Source of the DNA: an uncultured Blautia sp.
GTDB lineage: Bacteria; Bacillota; Clostridia; Lachnospirales; Lachnospiraceae
Assembly: GCA_934373235.1 (NCBI GenBank)
Contig: CAKROW010000072.1
Location: forward strand, 1 to 12,197
Direction: 5' to 3'
Length of the DNA: 12,197 nt
A program made the translations under genes and the position numbers. Under the pieces are notes generated by a model, which saw nothing but the letters and a program-made list of their open reading frames with translations, did not search any database and was not told where the DNA came from. Numbering within the stretch: position 1 is the stretch's first letter; each line of letters starts with the position of its first letter. This document shows, in pieces, positions 1-6,354 of this stretch.

Positions 1-698
1 TCCTCCTGGCTGCTGGTCACATCCAGGATATCGTCCTGGATCTGAAATGCCAGTCCTATATCCGAGGCTGCCTGCCTGATAACAAGAAGCTCCTGTTCAT
101 CCGCTCCTGCCAGAACCGCACCGGTCATCATAGATGCTTCTATAAGTGCAGAGGTTTTGTTCTCATAAATATAATCCAGCATCTCCCTGGAAAGAGGTTT
201 GCCGTCATTTTCCACATCAACGCTCTGGCCTCCTAACATTCCGTTAAGCCCTGTCCGGTCAGACATGATCCTCATAGCCTTTATTACACGTTCCTTATCC
301 TCAGTCATGGAAAAAGACATGAGCATCACTTCATAGGCACGGTTTAAAAGTGCCACTCCGCTTAACACACCCATGGCTTCACCGTACACCTTATGTGTGG
401 TCAGTCTTCCTCTTCTGTAATCATCATTATCCAGTGCCGGAAGATCATCATGGATAAGAGAATGTGTATGTATCATTTCCATAGCTGCCATAAAAGGCTC
501 ACATAATTCTCCCTGTCCGCCAAAAAGGCGGTATGTCTCTCCTATGAACACAGGGCGCAGTCTTTTGCCCCCTGCCAGCATACTGTAGTTCATCGCCTTT
601 GCCATGGTCTTTGCAAAGCCGGTCTCTTCCGGAAGATATTTCCGGATCACCTGCTCTGCATGATCTGTTCTCATTTTCAGTTCATTCTTAAAATTCAC
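1..698 (-). CDS. ispA: Geranyl/farnesyl diphosphate synthase, IspA type (C-terminus cut by window edge)
   Basis: All-trans polyprenyl diphosphate synthase that condenses dimethylallyl or geranyl diphosphate with isopentenyl diphosphate to give farnesyl diphosphate for quinone and undecaprenyl lipid synthesis; cytosolic and Mg-dependent. About 232 residues are visible, up to the second aspartate motif. Visible motifs are GGKRLRP (43-49), the first Asp-rich motif DDLPALD (84-90) followed by NDDYRRGR, GGQSVDVEN (156-164), NKTSALIEAS (180-189) and the second Asp-rich motif DDILD (222-226). I chose the GTG at 698 (MNFKNELK) over the ATG at 674. It gives the usual N-terminus of the family, and a G-rich stretch (GAGGATGGG) lies upstream. 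This start overlaps xseB by 11 bases, so translation is probably coupled. Oddities: the usual GDALL motif reads GVALL (114-118), and the fifth residue before the first Asp motif is His79, where many bacterial enzymes have Tyr or Phe. A longer-chain synthase is possible but less likely given the PA insertion in the first motif. Confidence 0.93.
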   Translation of the reverse strand, partial: MNFKNELKMRTDHAEQVIRKYLPEETGFAKTMAKAMNYSMLAGGKRLRPVFIGETYRLFGGQGELCEPFMAAMEMIHTHSLIHDDLPALDNDDYRRGRLTTHKVYGEAMGVLSGVALLNRAYEVMLMSFSMTEDKERVIKAMRIMSDRTGLNGMLGGQSVDVENDGKPLSREMLDYIYENKTSALIEASMMTGAVLAGADEQELLVIRQAASDIGLAFQIQDDILDVTSSQE

Positions 699-909
699 GA
701 AATGTCCCATCCTCATTCATCTGGAGCATTTTTTTCTCCACTGTATCCAGTTTGTCGCTGCAGTATTTCAAAAGCTCCATTCCCTGTCTGTAAAAACGGA
801 AAGATTCCTCCAGAGTGGTGTCCTTATCCTCCAGCTTCTGCGCCAGAACATCCAACTGGCCAAAAGCCTCCTCTACGGATCTCTCCTTATTTTCTTCTGT
901 CCCGGTCAT
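688..909 (-). CDS. xseB: Exodeoxyribonuclease VII small subunit
   Basis: Small subunit of exonuclease VII, which with XseA degrades single-stranded DNA processively from both ends in the cytoplasm. The 73-residue product has the expected helical hairpin. The family signature runs from FGQLDVLAQKLEDKDTTLEE through SFRFYRQGMELLKYCSDKL, followed by a short C-terminal helix. I chose the ATG at 909 over an in-frame ATG at 942. It places the conserved EEAFGQL motif about 13 residues in, as is usual, sits one base after the xseA stop (TAGGATG), and gives a normal family length. The longer reading would add 11 non-conserved residues inside xseA. It is downstream of and probably translationally coupled to xseA, and upstream of ispA, an order widely conserved in Firmicutes. 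Confidence 0.92.
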   Translation of the reverse strand: MTGTEENKERSVEEAFGQLDVLAQKLEDKDTTLEESFRFYRQGMELLKYCSDKLDTVEKKMLQMNEDGTFREF

Positions 910-910
910 C

Positions 911-2116
911 CTATCTGTCTTCCCTTCTGATATGATCTGCAACTGCCTCTATGGTTCCGTCTGTCACTGCAATAAAAAGGCGGTCTCCCGGCTGCACCTG
1001 TGAGGCTTTTGTCACTGTATGTCCGTCACTGTCGGACACATAGGCATAACCGCTGTTCAGCCTTCCAAGAGGCGAAAGCCCCTGAAACCGCTGGATCCAT
1101 ACAGCCAGCTCATGTCTGTATGCCTCCAGTTTCCCTGACATAAGTCTTTCAAGGTTCTCCTGCATATCCGAAAGATACTGCCTGTTCTCCCTTAATCTGC
1201 TTTCGGGGCTTAAATACTCAAACCTGGTCTCAAGAGATGCAAGCCTGGTACGGTAAAGCTGTATCCTGGCTTCCATGGCGCGGTCATACCGGTTCCTGTA
1301 GCTTTTCAGAGTCTCAGCCACAGCTCTTCTGTCTGTCACTGCCAGTTCTGCAGCCGCTGAAGGTGTAGGAGCACGAAGATCTGCAACAAAGTCAGCAATG
1401 GTAAAGTCCGTCTCATGGCCAACTGCCGAAATCACCGGTGTGGCACACTGAAAAATGGCCCTGGCCACAATCTCTTCATTGAAAGCCCACAGATCCTCAA
1501 TAGATCCACCGCCGCGGCCTACAATGATCACATCCACCCCCGCATCATCCAGCATCCTGATTCCTCTCGCGATGCTCTCTGCCGCTCCTTCTCCCTGTAC
1601 AAGAGCCGGATAAAGAATGATCTCAAGACCCGGATCACGTCTCAGGGAAATATTACGGATATCCTGTATGGCGGCTCCTGTAGATGCTGTCACAACTCCC
1701 AGACGTCGGATAAATCCGGGGATCGGCTGTTTATATTCCTCAGCAAACATCCCCATATCTTCAAGTTCCTGTTTAAGGGCAAGAAAACGCTCATAAAGAG
1801 CGCCTGCACCCTCAAGGGTGATCTCCCGGGCATACATCTGATAACGCCCGTCCCTCTCATAAACATCAATAGTGCCTCCAACTACCACATTGTCCCCATC
1901 CTTCATACGGAAAGCAAGTCCCCGCCTCTGTCCGGCAAACATGATACAGCTTAAAAGCCCTGTCTCGTCTTTCAGGGAAAAATAAATATGGCCGCTGGTA
2001 TGATATTTACAGTTGGATACTTCACCCTTAACATAGACCTTTTTCAGGAAATAATCCTGGGTGAACATATTCTTTACATAACGGTTCACCTGGCCTACTG
2101 AATAGATATTTTTCAT
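911..2116 (-). CDS. xseA: Exodeoxyribonuclease VII large subunit
   Basis: Catalytic large subunit of exonuclease VII (401 residues), which degrades single-stranded DNA to oligonucleotides together with XseB. The N-terminal OB-fold that binds single-stranded DNA covers roughly residues 1-100 (YSVGQVNRYVKNMF, then VKGEVSNCKYHTSGHIYFSLKD). The catalytic domain follows from about 130, with PGFIRRLGVVTASTGAAIQD, the glycine-rich GRGGGSIEDLWAFNEE (200-215) and the signature SAVGHETDFTIADFVADLRAPTPSAAAE (split across 230-257). A long helical region from about 260 to 350 is the part expected to hold XseB, and the C-terminal segment after it is normal. The length is slightly below the E. coli protein and typical of Firmicutes. 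The ATG at 2116 overlaps the nusB stop as ATGA, indicating coupled translation. In B. subtilis folD lies between nusB and xseA; here the two are directly fused at the start/stop, leaving no room for it. Confidence 0.97.
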   Translation of the reverse strand: MKNIYSVGQVNRYVKNMFTQDYFLKKVYVKGEVSNCKYHTSGHIYFSLKDETGLLSCIMFAGQRRGLAFRMKDGDNVVVGGTIDVYERDGRYQMYAREITLEGAGALYERFLALKQELEDMGMFAEEYKQPIPGFIRRLGVVTASTGAAIQDIRNISLRRDPGLEIILYPALVQGEGAAESIARGIRMLDDAGVDVIIVGRGGGSIEDLWAFNEEIVARAIFQCATPVISAVGHETDFTIADFVADLRAPTPSAAAELAVTDRRAVAETLKSYRNRYDRAMEARIQLYRTRLASLETRFEYLSPESRLRENRQYLSDMQENLERLMSGKLEAYRHELAVWIQRFQGLSPLGRLNSGYAYVSDSDGHTVTKASQVQPGDRLFIAVTDGTIEAVADHIRREDR

Positions 2117-2592
2117 TCTTTCTCCGCTTCATGCTCAGAAGAAGTCTCCGGTACAGCTTCTGCCGGCTCTTCCGCAGAACCCTTCTCTTCCTTCTCAGAT
2201 GCGATTTTTCCGAGAACTCCATTTACAAAAGATCCGGATGCCTCTCCGCCGAAACGTTTGGCAAGTTCAACTGCCTCATTGATGGCAACCCCTACCGGAA
2301 CATCCTCGTCCATCTTCATCTCATAGACAGCAAGACGAAGTGCGGTAAGATCCACACGGCTCATTCTCCTGGTCTTCCAGCCATGACTGGCGCTGTTGAT
2401 ACACTCATCGATCTCACTTAAATGCTCTCTTACATGTTCAAATTTCTTCTTCATGTATTCCTGGTCTGCCTCAGAAAGCTCAGGCAGTCCCTCAAAATAA
2501 AGAGAAAGCTGTTCTGTCATCTCCTCTTCTGAATTAAACTCTGTCATAAACAGAAGCTTAAATATATGTTCTCTCTGTTCTCTTCTTTTCAT
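2113..2592 (-). CDS. nusB: Transcription antitermination factor NusB
   Basis: NusB (159 residues) binds boxA RNA with NusE/S10 and supports antitermination on rRNA operons. The all-helical NusB fold is clear. There is a basic N-terminus (MKRREQREHIFKLLF), a central GWKTRRMSRVDLTALRLAVY (71-90) and the closing signature GVAINEAVELAKRFGGE then SGSFVNGVLGKI (101-130). The start ATG at 2592 follows AGGAGG at a spacing of five bases. After residue 133 there is a charged, Glu/Ala-rich extension of about 26 residues that is not part of the NusB fold and is probably disordered. The gene is 29 bases downstream of the Asp23-family gene, with a hairpin in between, and overlaps xseA by four bases. This places it as the second gene of the asp23-nusB-xseA-xseB-ispA operon. 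Confidence 0.96.
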   Translation of the reverse strand: MKRREQREHIFKLLFMTEFNSEEEMTEQLSLYFEGLPELSEADQEYMKKKFEHVREHLSEIDECINSASHGWKTRRMSRVDLTALRLAVYEMKMDEDVPVGVAINEAVELAKRFGGEASGSFVNGVLGKIASEKEEKGSAEEPAEAVPETSSEHEAEKE

Positions 2593-2608
2593 TATTTCCT
2601 CCTAATGA

Positions 2609-2635
2609 AAAAAGGAAAGGTTTACTTTCCTTTTT
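2609..2635 (-). terminator. Stem-loop at the asp23 stop codon, possible attenuating terminator
   Basis: A perfect 11-base inverted repeat (AAAAAGGAAAG and CTTTCCTTTTT) is separated by five bases that contain the asp23-family TAA stop. On the minus strand it ends in a run of T residues, as an intrinsic terminator does, but those T residues are largely part of the stem. nusB starts only 17 bases further on, with its own AGGAGG. It may therefore act as a partial terminator that sets the ratio of the Asp23-family gene to the genes below, or as a 3'-end stabiliser. The repeat is seen directly; the function is inferred. Confidence 0.5.
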
Positions 2636-3008
2636 CGTTCTCCATATCCACGCTGGCAATGTGAATATTCACATCTGCCACTTCAAGACCTGTCATATTC
2701 TCGATAGCGGATTTCACTCTCTCCTGAACTGTCTTGCTGATCTCGAGGATATTCTTGCCATATTCAATATTCAGTGAAAGGTCAACTGTGACCACACCTT
2801 CCAGAACTGTTACATTAACACCCTTGGACAGGTTCTTCTTGCCAAGCTTGCTTACAAGCTCATTGGTAATGTTGCCTGCCATGGAAGCAACTCCGTCAAC
2901 CTCTGTCGCTGCAAGTCCGGCGATAATGGCAACTACCTCATCAGCGATCTGAACCTCACCGATCCCGCCCAGATCCTGTATCTTATATGTTGTTCTCTTC
3001 TCTGCCAT
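2622..3008 (-). CDS. Asp23/Gls24 (DUF322) family protein, YqhY-like
   Basis: Small cytosolic protein of the alkaline-shock Asp23/Gls24 family (128 residues), corresponding by position and sequence to B. subtilis YqhY. Family features are IADEVVAIIAGLAATEVDGVASM near residues 21-43 (given here as two short motifs, IADEVVAIIAGLAA and TEVDGVASM), the beta segments GVNVTVLEGVVTVDLSLNIEYG (64-85) and the C-terminal TGLEVADVNIHIASV. The ATG at 3008 follows AGGAGG with a spacing of eight bases. It is the first gene of the nusB-xse-ispA operon, preceded by a TATAAT promoter box. In B. subtilis yqhY is co-transcribed with accB-accC and has been linked genetically to acetyl-CoA carboxylase control. Those genes are absent here, so that role is uncertain in this organism. 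The molecular function of the family is not well known. Confidence 0.93.
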   Translation of the reverse strand: MAEKRTTYKIQDLGGIGEVQIADEVVAIIAGLAATEVDGVASMAGNITNELVSKLGKKNLSKGVNVTVLEGVVTVDLSLNIEYGKNILEISKTVQERVKSAIENMTGLEVADVNIHIASVDMENEKGK

Positions 3009-3031
3009 GGGAAAACCTCCTACAGATTATT

Positions 3032-3062
3032 TATTCAGTAAATTTACAGTACCTGCTGAATA
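3032..3062 (-). repeat. Inverted repeat in the leader of the asp23-nusB operon
   Basis: Seven-base perfect arms TATTCAG and CTGAATA are separated by 17 bases, and the interval contains the perfect 10-base palindrome GTAAATTTAC (3038-3047). It lies between the likely transcription start and the ribosome binding site of the Asp23-family gene. It could be a leader hairpin or a protein-binding site. Only the symmetry is seen. Confidence 0.45.
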
Positions 3063-3080
3063 GTTATAAATTTGTATATT

Positions 3081-3114
3081 ATTATACCAAAAAATACATA
3101 AAAATAAAAGTATT
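3081..3114 (-). promoter_or_regulatory. Probable housekeeping (sigma-A type) promoter of the asp23-nusB-xseAB-ispA operon
   Basis: The minus strand has an exact TATAAT at 3081-3086 in the 120-base gap between prfC and the Asp23-family gene. The -35 region 17 bases upstream (TTTTAT at 3104-3109) is a poor match to TTGACA, inside a T-rich tract. Expected transcription would start near 3074 and give a leader of about 65 bases. The -10 box is convincing and the -35 box is weak. Confidence 0.55.
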
Positions 3115-3128
3115 ATTTACAGATCCTC

Positions 3129-4718
3129 TTATTTACTGAACTCGGTCAGTACCAGCTCAGGGTTACGGTCCTCGGTCATACCCACACTCCATGCATTTAC
3201 AAAGAGAAGCAGCGGATTACCCTTAAGGTCTGTTACTTTCTTCATGTCAGAGGTTCCTGAAATCTTCTCAACATTAACCTCATCCTTGTTTGCGATCCAG
3301 CGGATATGCTCATAAGGAAGGTTCTCAAGGCGGATCTCAACATTATATTCGTTTTCCAGTCTGTACTTCAGTACATCAAACTGCAGCACACCTACAACGC
3401 CCACTATGATCTCCTCCATACCGGTATTGAACTCCTGGAAGATCTGGATCGCACCCTCCTGGGCGATCTGATTGATACCTTTGACAAACTGTTTTCTCTT
3501 CATGGTATCGATCTGGCGCACGCGGGCAAAATGCTCAGGCGCAAACGTAGGGATACCCTCAAAAGCAAATTTTTTCCCAGGTGCACAGATCGTATCACCA
3601 ATGGAAAAAATACCCGGGTCAAACACACCGATAATATCTCCTGCATAAGCTTCATCTACCACATGGCGGGATTCTGCCATCATCTGCTGTGGCTGAAGGA
3701 GACGCATCTTCTTATCCCCCTGCACATGATAAACTTCCTGGGAGGCATCAAATTTACCGGAACAGATACGCATAAATGCGATACGGTCTCTGTGAGCCTT
3801 GTTCATATTTGCCTGGATTTTAAATACAAATGCGGAAAAATTATCATCCATAGGATCGATCTCACCACAGTCTGACATTCTCGGAAGCGGTGATGTAGTC
3901 ATATTCAGGAAATGCTCAAGGAATGTCTCCACACCAAAGTTGGTAAGTGCAGAGCCAAAAAATACCGGAGTAAGCTCACCTTTGCTGACCATTTCCTGGT
4001 CAAACTCGGCACTTGCACCGTCAAGAAGTTCGATCTCATCCAGAAGCTGTTCTTTCTGCTCCGGATCCATGACCTCATCTGCACGTACATCCTCAAGAGG
4101 GATCTCCTCGATCACGCCCTCCTTGGTTCCTTTCTGGGTATCGGAGAAAGTCAGGATGTTCTTTGTGTTACGGTCATATACACCGCGGAACTTCTTACCG
4201 GAACCGATAGGCCAGTTAATGGGACATGTGGCAATTCCCAGCTCCTTCTCGATCTCATCCAGAAGGTCGAAGGTATCATTGGCATCCCTGTCCATCTTGT
4301 TAATAAATGTAAAAATAGGAATGTGGCGCATGACACATACCTTAAAAAGCTTCCTTGTCTGGGCCTCAACACCTTTGGAACCATCAATGACCATGACTGC
4401 TGAGTCGGCAGCCATCAATGTACGGTAGGTATCCTCCGAGAAATCCTGATGTCCCGGTGTATCCAGGATATTGATACAGTAACCGTCATAGTGGAACTGA
4501 AGAACTGATGAAGTTACGGAAATACCTCTCTCCTTCTCGATCTCCATCCAGTCTGACACTGCATGGCGGGCCGTAGCCTTACCTTTAACACTTCCGGCCA
4601 GATTGATGGCCCCTCCATACAGCAGAAACTTTTCTGTTAATGTGGTTTTACCGGCATCCGGATGGGAGATGATGGCAAATGTTCTTCTTTTTTCTATTTC
4701 TTTCGTATACTTCGACAC
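3129..4718 (-). CDS. prfC: Peptide chain release factor 3 (RF3)
   Basis: GTPase that releases RF1/RF2 from the ribosome after termination. The start is GTG at 4718, because AGGAGG sits six bases upstream. This gives 529 residues, the same length as the E. coli protein; an in-frame ATG at 4748 lacks a good ribosome site. The G domain shows G1 SHPDAGKTT (18-26), switch I region RGISVTSS (64-71), G3 DTPGH (86-90) and G4 NKMD (140-143). RF3-specific signatures follow: SDWMEIEKERGIS, GVEAQTRKL, TPVFFGSALTNFGVE, VFKIQANMNKAHRDRIAFMR and VGVLQFDVLKYRLENEYNVE. These separate it from EF-G. It lies 98 bases after spoIIIAH and has its own ribosome site. I see no convincing promoter or terminator in that gap, so read-through from spoIIIA is possible but unproven. 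It occupies the position held by accB-accC in B. subtilis, a species without prfC at this locus. Confidence 0.97.
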   Translation of the reverse strand: MSKYTKEIEKRRTFAIISHPDAGKTTLTEKFLLYGGAINLAGSVKGKATARHAVSDWMEIEKERGISVTSSVLQFHYDGYCINILDTPGHQDFSEDTYRTLMAADSAVMVIDGSKGVEAQTRKLFKVCVMRHIPIFTFINKMDRDANDTFDLLDEIEKELGIATCPINWPIGSGKKFRGVYDRNTKNILTFSDTQKGTKEGVIEEIPLEDVRADEVMDPEQKEQLLDEIELLDGASAEFDQEMVSKGELTPVFFGSALTNFGVETFLEHFLNMTTSPLPRMSDCGEIDPMDDNFSAFVFKIQANMNKAHRDRIAFMRICSGKFDASQEVYHVQGDKKMRLLQPQQMMAESRHVVDEAYAGDIIGVFDPGIFSIGDTICAPGKKFAFEGIPTFAPEHFARVRQIDTMKRKQFVKGINQIAQEGAIQIFQEFNTGMEEIIVGVVGVLQFDVLKYRLENEYNVEIRLENLPYEHIRWIANKDEVNVEKISGTSDMKKVTDLKGNPLLLFVNAWSVGMTEDRNPELVLTEFSK

Positions 4719-4816
4719 GTGCAGCCTCCTGTACTTATCACTTCGCATCTGATCATCAGCTTTTCAGATACAAAGCCAAAATTCAATGAACTTAAATCTA
4801 AACAACATTACCTATT

Positions 4817-5620
4817 CTAGTATACACTGGGGTTTGCTGTCAAGGCTGTTTCATCGGTTTCCTCTCCTGCTGTTTCCCCTGTTGCAGATGTATCCTGCAC
4901 CTCATCGGATACTGTTGTTTCATCATCGATATCTTCCTCTGTTCCGCCTTCCTCCTCCGTGTCCGATACAGCATTTTCTGTTCCGCTTTCTGAAGCTTTA
5001 TCCTCATTTAAGGGCGTGATCACAATATACTCTGCGGAAACCCCTGTTTTTCTTTTTACGATATCCTCGATCTGGGCTCTTTTTGCATCTTCAAGATCCG
5101 CCTGAGGGACAACCACATCGGCGGTTTCTCCTGTGAGATTGACGATTACATTTTCAAAGCCCTTCGCCTCCAGCAGAAGCTCTGCTGCAGCCTCCTTTTC
5201 CGCAGTATCAGTCATGGATACCATAGTGTTGACAGCATTTTGTTTTTCGTCATCTCCAATATCCTGATTGTTGATGATGTCCTGAAGATCTGCCTTGTTC
5301 CGGGAACGCACCTGTTCCCTGCTTAATCTAGCCCGGGCCGCAAAATCCGATGCCCCTGTAAGTACAGCCTCTCCGGGAGTGGAGGTATCCTGGCTCTCCG
5401 CTCCATCCACATCCAGGCTATCTGCCCCGTTCTCATCCAGAAGGGCTGTTTCATCTGTCAGGTCATAATCCACATCATCCAGAATACTGCTGCTGTCCGT
5501 GCTCGCCTCCGAGGAGCCGAACCCCAGATCCACATCTGCAAAATTCAGATACCCTGCCACAGCAATGAGGATTGCCAGGGAAGTTATGATTACCTGATTT
5601 TTCTTCACGATCTTTTTCAC
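4817..5620 (-). CDS. spoIIIAH: Stage III sporulation protein AH, with acidic C-terminal tail
   Basis: Mother-cell protein with a single membrane anchor (about residues 8-27) and a ring-building domain of the YscJ/FliF type. In B. subtilis it binds forespore SpoIIQ across the intermembrane space. The start is GTG at 5620 behind AAGGAGAGG, 11 bases after the spoIIIAG stop. Residues 30-95 are an acidic, Ser/Asp-rich linker. The conserved domain spans about 98-205: SREQVRSRNKADLQDIINN, then a helix ending AAAELLLEAKGF (145-155), FENVIVNLTGETADVVVP and VSAEYIVITPLN. The protein does not end there as B. subtilis AH (about 218 residues) nearly does. It continues for about 62 residues with 22 Asp/Glu and a single Lys, giving 267 residues. 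It is the last gene of the operon. Confidence 0.95.
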   Translation of the reverse strand: MKKIVKKNQVIITSLAILIAVAGYLNFADVDLGFGSSEASTDSSSILDDVDYDLTDETALLDENGADSLDVDGAESQDTSTPGEAVLTGASDFAARARLSREQVRSRNKADLQDIINNQDIGDDEKQNAVNTMVSMTDTAEKEAAAELLLEAKGFENVIVNLTGETADVVVPQADLEDAKRAQIEDIVKRKTGVSAEYIVITPLNEDKASESGTENAVSDTEEEGGTEEDIDDETTVSDEVQDTSATGETAGEETDETALTANPSVY

Positions 5621-5631
5621 GTTACCTCTCC

Positions 5632-6060
5632 TTATCTCATCTTTATCACTCTAATTTTATGAGCCTCTATCTGAAATAATGCCATAACTGCCTGACGGAT
5701 ATTCTGGACAGTTACAGCACTGTCCGCACCTTGGGCAGCGATCAGTACCCCGGTAACCTGGATATCTCCAGAAGAACCGGATCCAAAACTGTTCTTTTCC
5801 CCGGTGGTCATGATCATCACCTCTGCCATTCCCACCCCCTCTGTCTCTGAAAGGATCTTCTCAAGTCGTGTCTCGATCCGGCTTTTTTCAGCACCTGTGT
5901 CTTCTGTGGTCCAGACAGCCTTTTCCCCCACATTTACTGTACTACTTTTTTTCTCCGATACCGGAAGACTGATCACGGTAAGAAGAAGCCCCACCAGAAG
6001 GAGAACGCTCCACTGCCGCCACCCCAGCCTCCTCATCTTCTCTTTGAGCTGTGTCCACAT
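5632..6060 (-). CDS. spoIIIAG: Stage III sporulation protein AG, short form
   Basis: Component of the mother cell to forespore channel. In B. subtilis the soluble part forms a large 30-subunit ring in the intermembrane space. Here it has 142 residues against roughly 229 in B. subtilis. It has one N-terminal membrane segment (about 16-33), a linker, then the ring-building domain: ETRLEKILSETEGVGMAEVM (63-82), a short loop GEKNSFGSGSSGD, the strand IQVTGVLIAAQGA (100-112) and the closing helix and strand QNIRQAVMALFQIEAHKIRV (119-138). The long insertion that normally separates the first strand from VxGVxxxAxGA, and that forms extra beta structure in the known ring, is missing. The ATG at 6060 has GGGAGG nine bases upstream and starts inside spoIIIAF, overlapping it by 119 bases in another frame. 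Confidence 0.93.
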   Translation of the reverse strand: MWTQLKEKMRRLGWRQWSVLLLVGLLLTVISLPVSEKKSSTVNVGEKAVWTTEDTGAEKSRIETRLEKILSETEGVGMAEVMIMTTGEKNSFGSGSSGDIQVTGVLIAAQGADSAVTVQNIRQAVMALFQIEAHKIRVIKMR

Positions 6061-6343
6061 CCTTTAAAGCCTCCCTCAGATAGACTTTCTGAAAATCCTC
6101 CGCCTCCTGTCTTTTTCTCTCAATCTCTTCCTTCTGGTAATTTATCTCAAAATTTTCCAGCAGCTCTTCGCTCCTGCCCAGAATTGAAAATACAGGAATA
6201 CTTACCAGCAGCATCAGAAGAAGTCCCATAAAAAGTCTGAAATAGGATTCATATTTTCTGTCAGGCAGAAGGTGAAGCACTGCTGTAAAAAGTATGTGGA
6301 AAAACGCCAGGTTTTTCATCCACTGATAAATCTCAAGCTTCAT
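5942..6343 (-). CDS. spoIIIAF: Stage III sporulation protein AF, lacking its ring-building domain
   Basis: Membrane protein of the SpoIIIA complex. The ATG at 6343 follows AAGGAGGG and gives MKLEIYQWMKNLAFF, the normal family N-terminus. A second possible start at 6358 overlaps the spoIIIAE stop as ATGA but would put the ribosome site inside the gene. The 133-residue product has two membrane segments (about 11-26 and 36-54), then a charged, probably coiled linker with FEINYQKEEIERKRQEAEDF (65-84). B. subtilis AF has about 206 residues and its C-terminal half is a soluble ring-building domain. Here nothing resembling that domain remains. From about residue 95 the reading frame runs through the start of spoIIIAG in another frame and yields a polar tail with no hydrophobic core. 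AG's membrane segment lies inside the overlap, so moving the AG start cannot remove it. Identity is clear from position and N-terminus; the function of the shortened form is unknown. Confidence 0.88.
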   Translation of the reverse strand: MKLEIYQWMKNLAFFHILFTAVLHLLPDRKYESYFRLFMGLLLMLLVSIPVFSILGRSEELLENFEINYQKEEIERKRQEAEDFQKVYLREALKDVDTAQREDEEAGVAAVERSPSGGASSYRDQSSGIGEKK

Positions 6344-6354
6344 TTTTCCCTCCT

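Noticed and set aside
1415..1954. Long open frame on the plus strand inside xseA
   Set aside because: It is antisense to a clearly conserved gene, has no ribosome binding site and no recognisable protein features. The same holds for the plus-strand frames inside prfC (3306-3875, 3799-4428), spoIIIAA-AB and the propeller gene (9900-10805).
3093..3114. Possible terminator after prfC (AATAC and GTATT arms followed by T residues on the minus strand)
   Set aside because: The stem is only five A/T-rich pairs with a 12-base loop, too weak to call, and it overlaps the likely -35 region of the next operon.
4719..4748. ATG start for prfC at 4748
   Set aside because: It lacks a good ribosome site, whereas the GTG at 4718 has AGGAGG at ideal spacing and gives the normal family length.
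4719..4816. Promoter or terminator in the gap between spoIIIAH and prfC
   Set aside because: TTGAAT and TATCT-like pieces are present but not at a workable spacing, and the only hairpin (CTGAT-G-ATCAG) has a one-base loop and no T-run.
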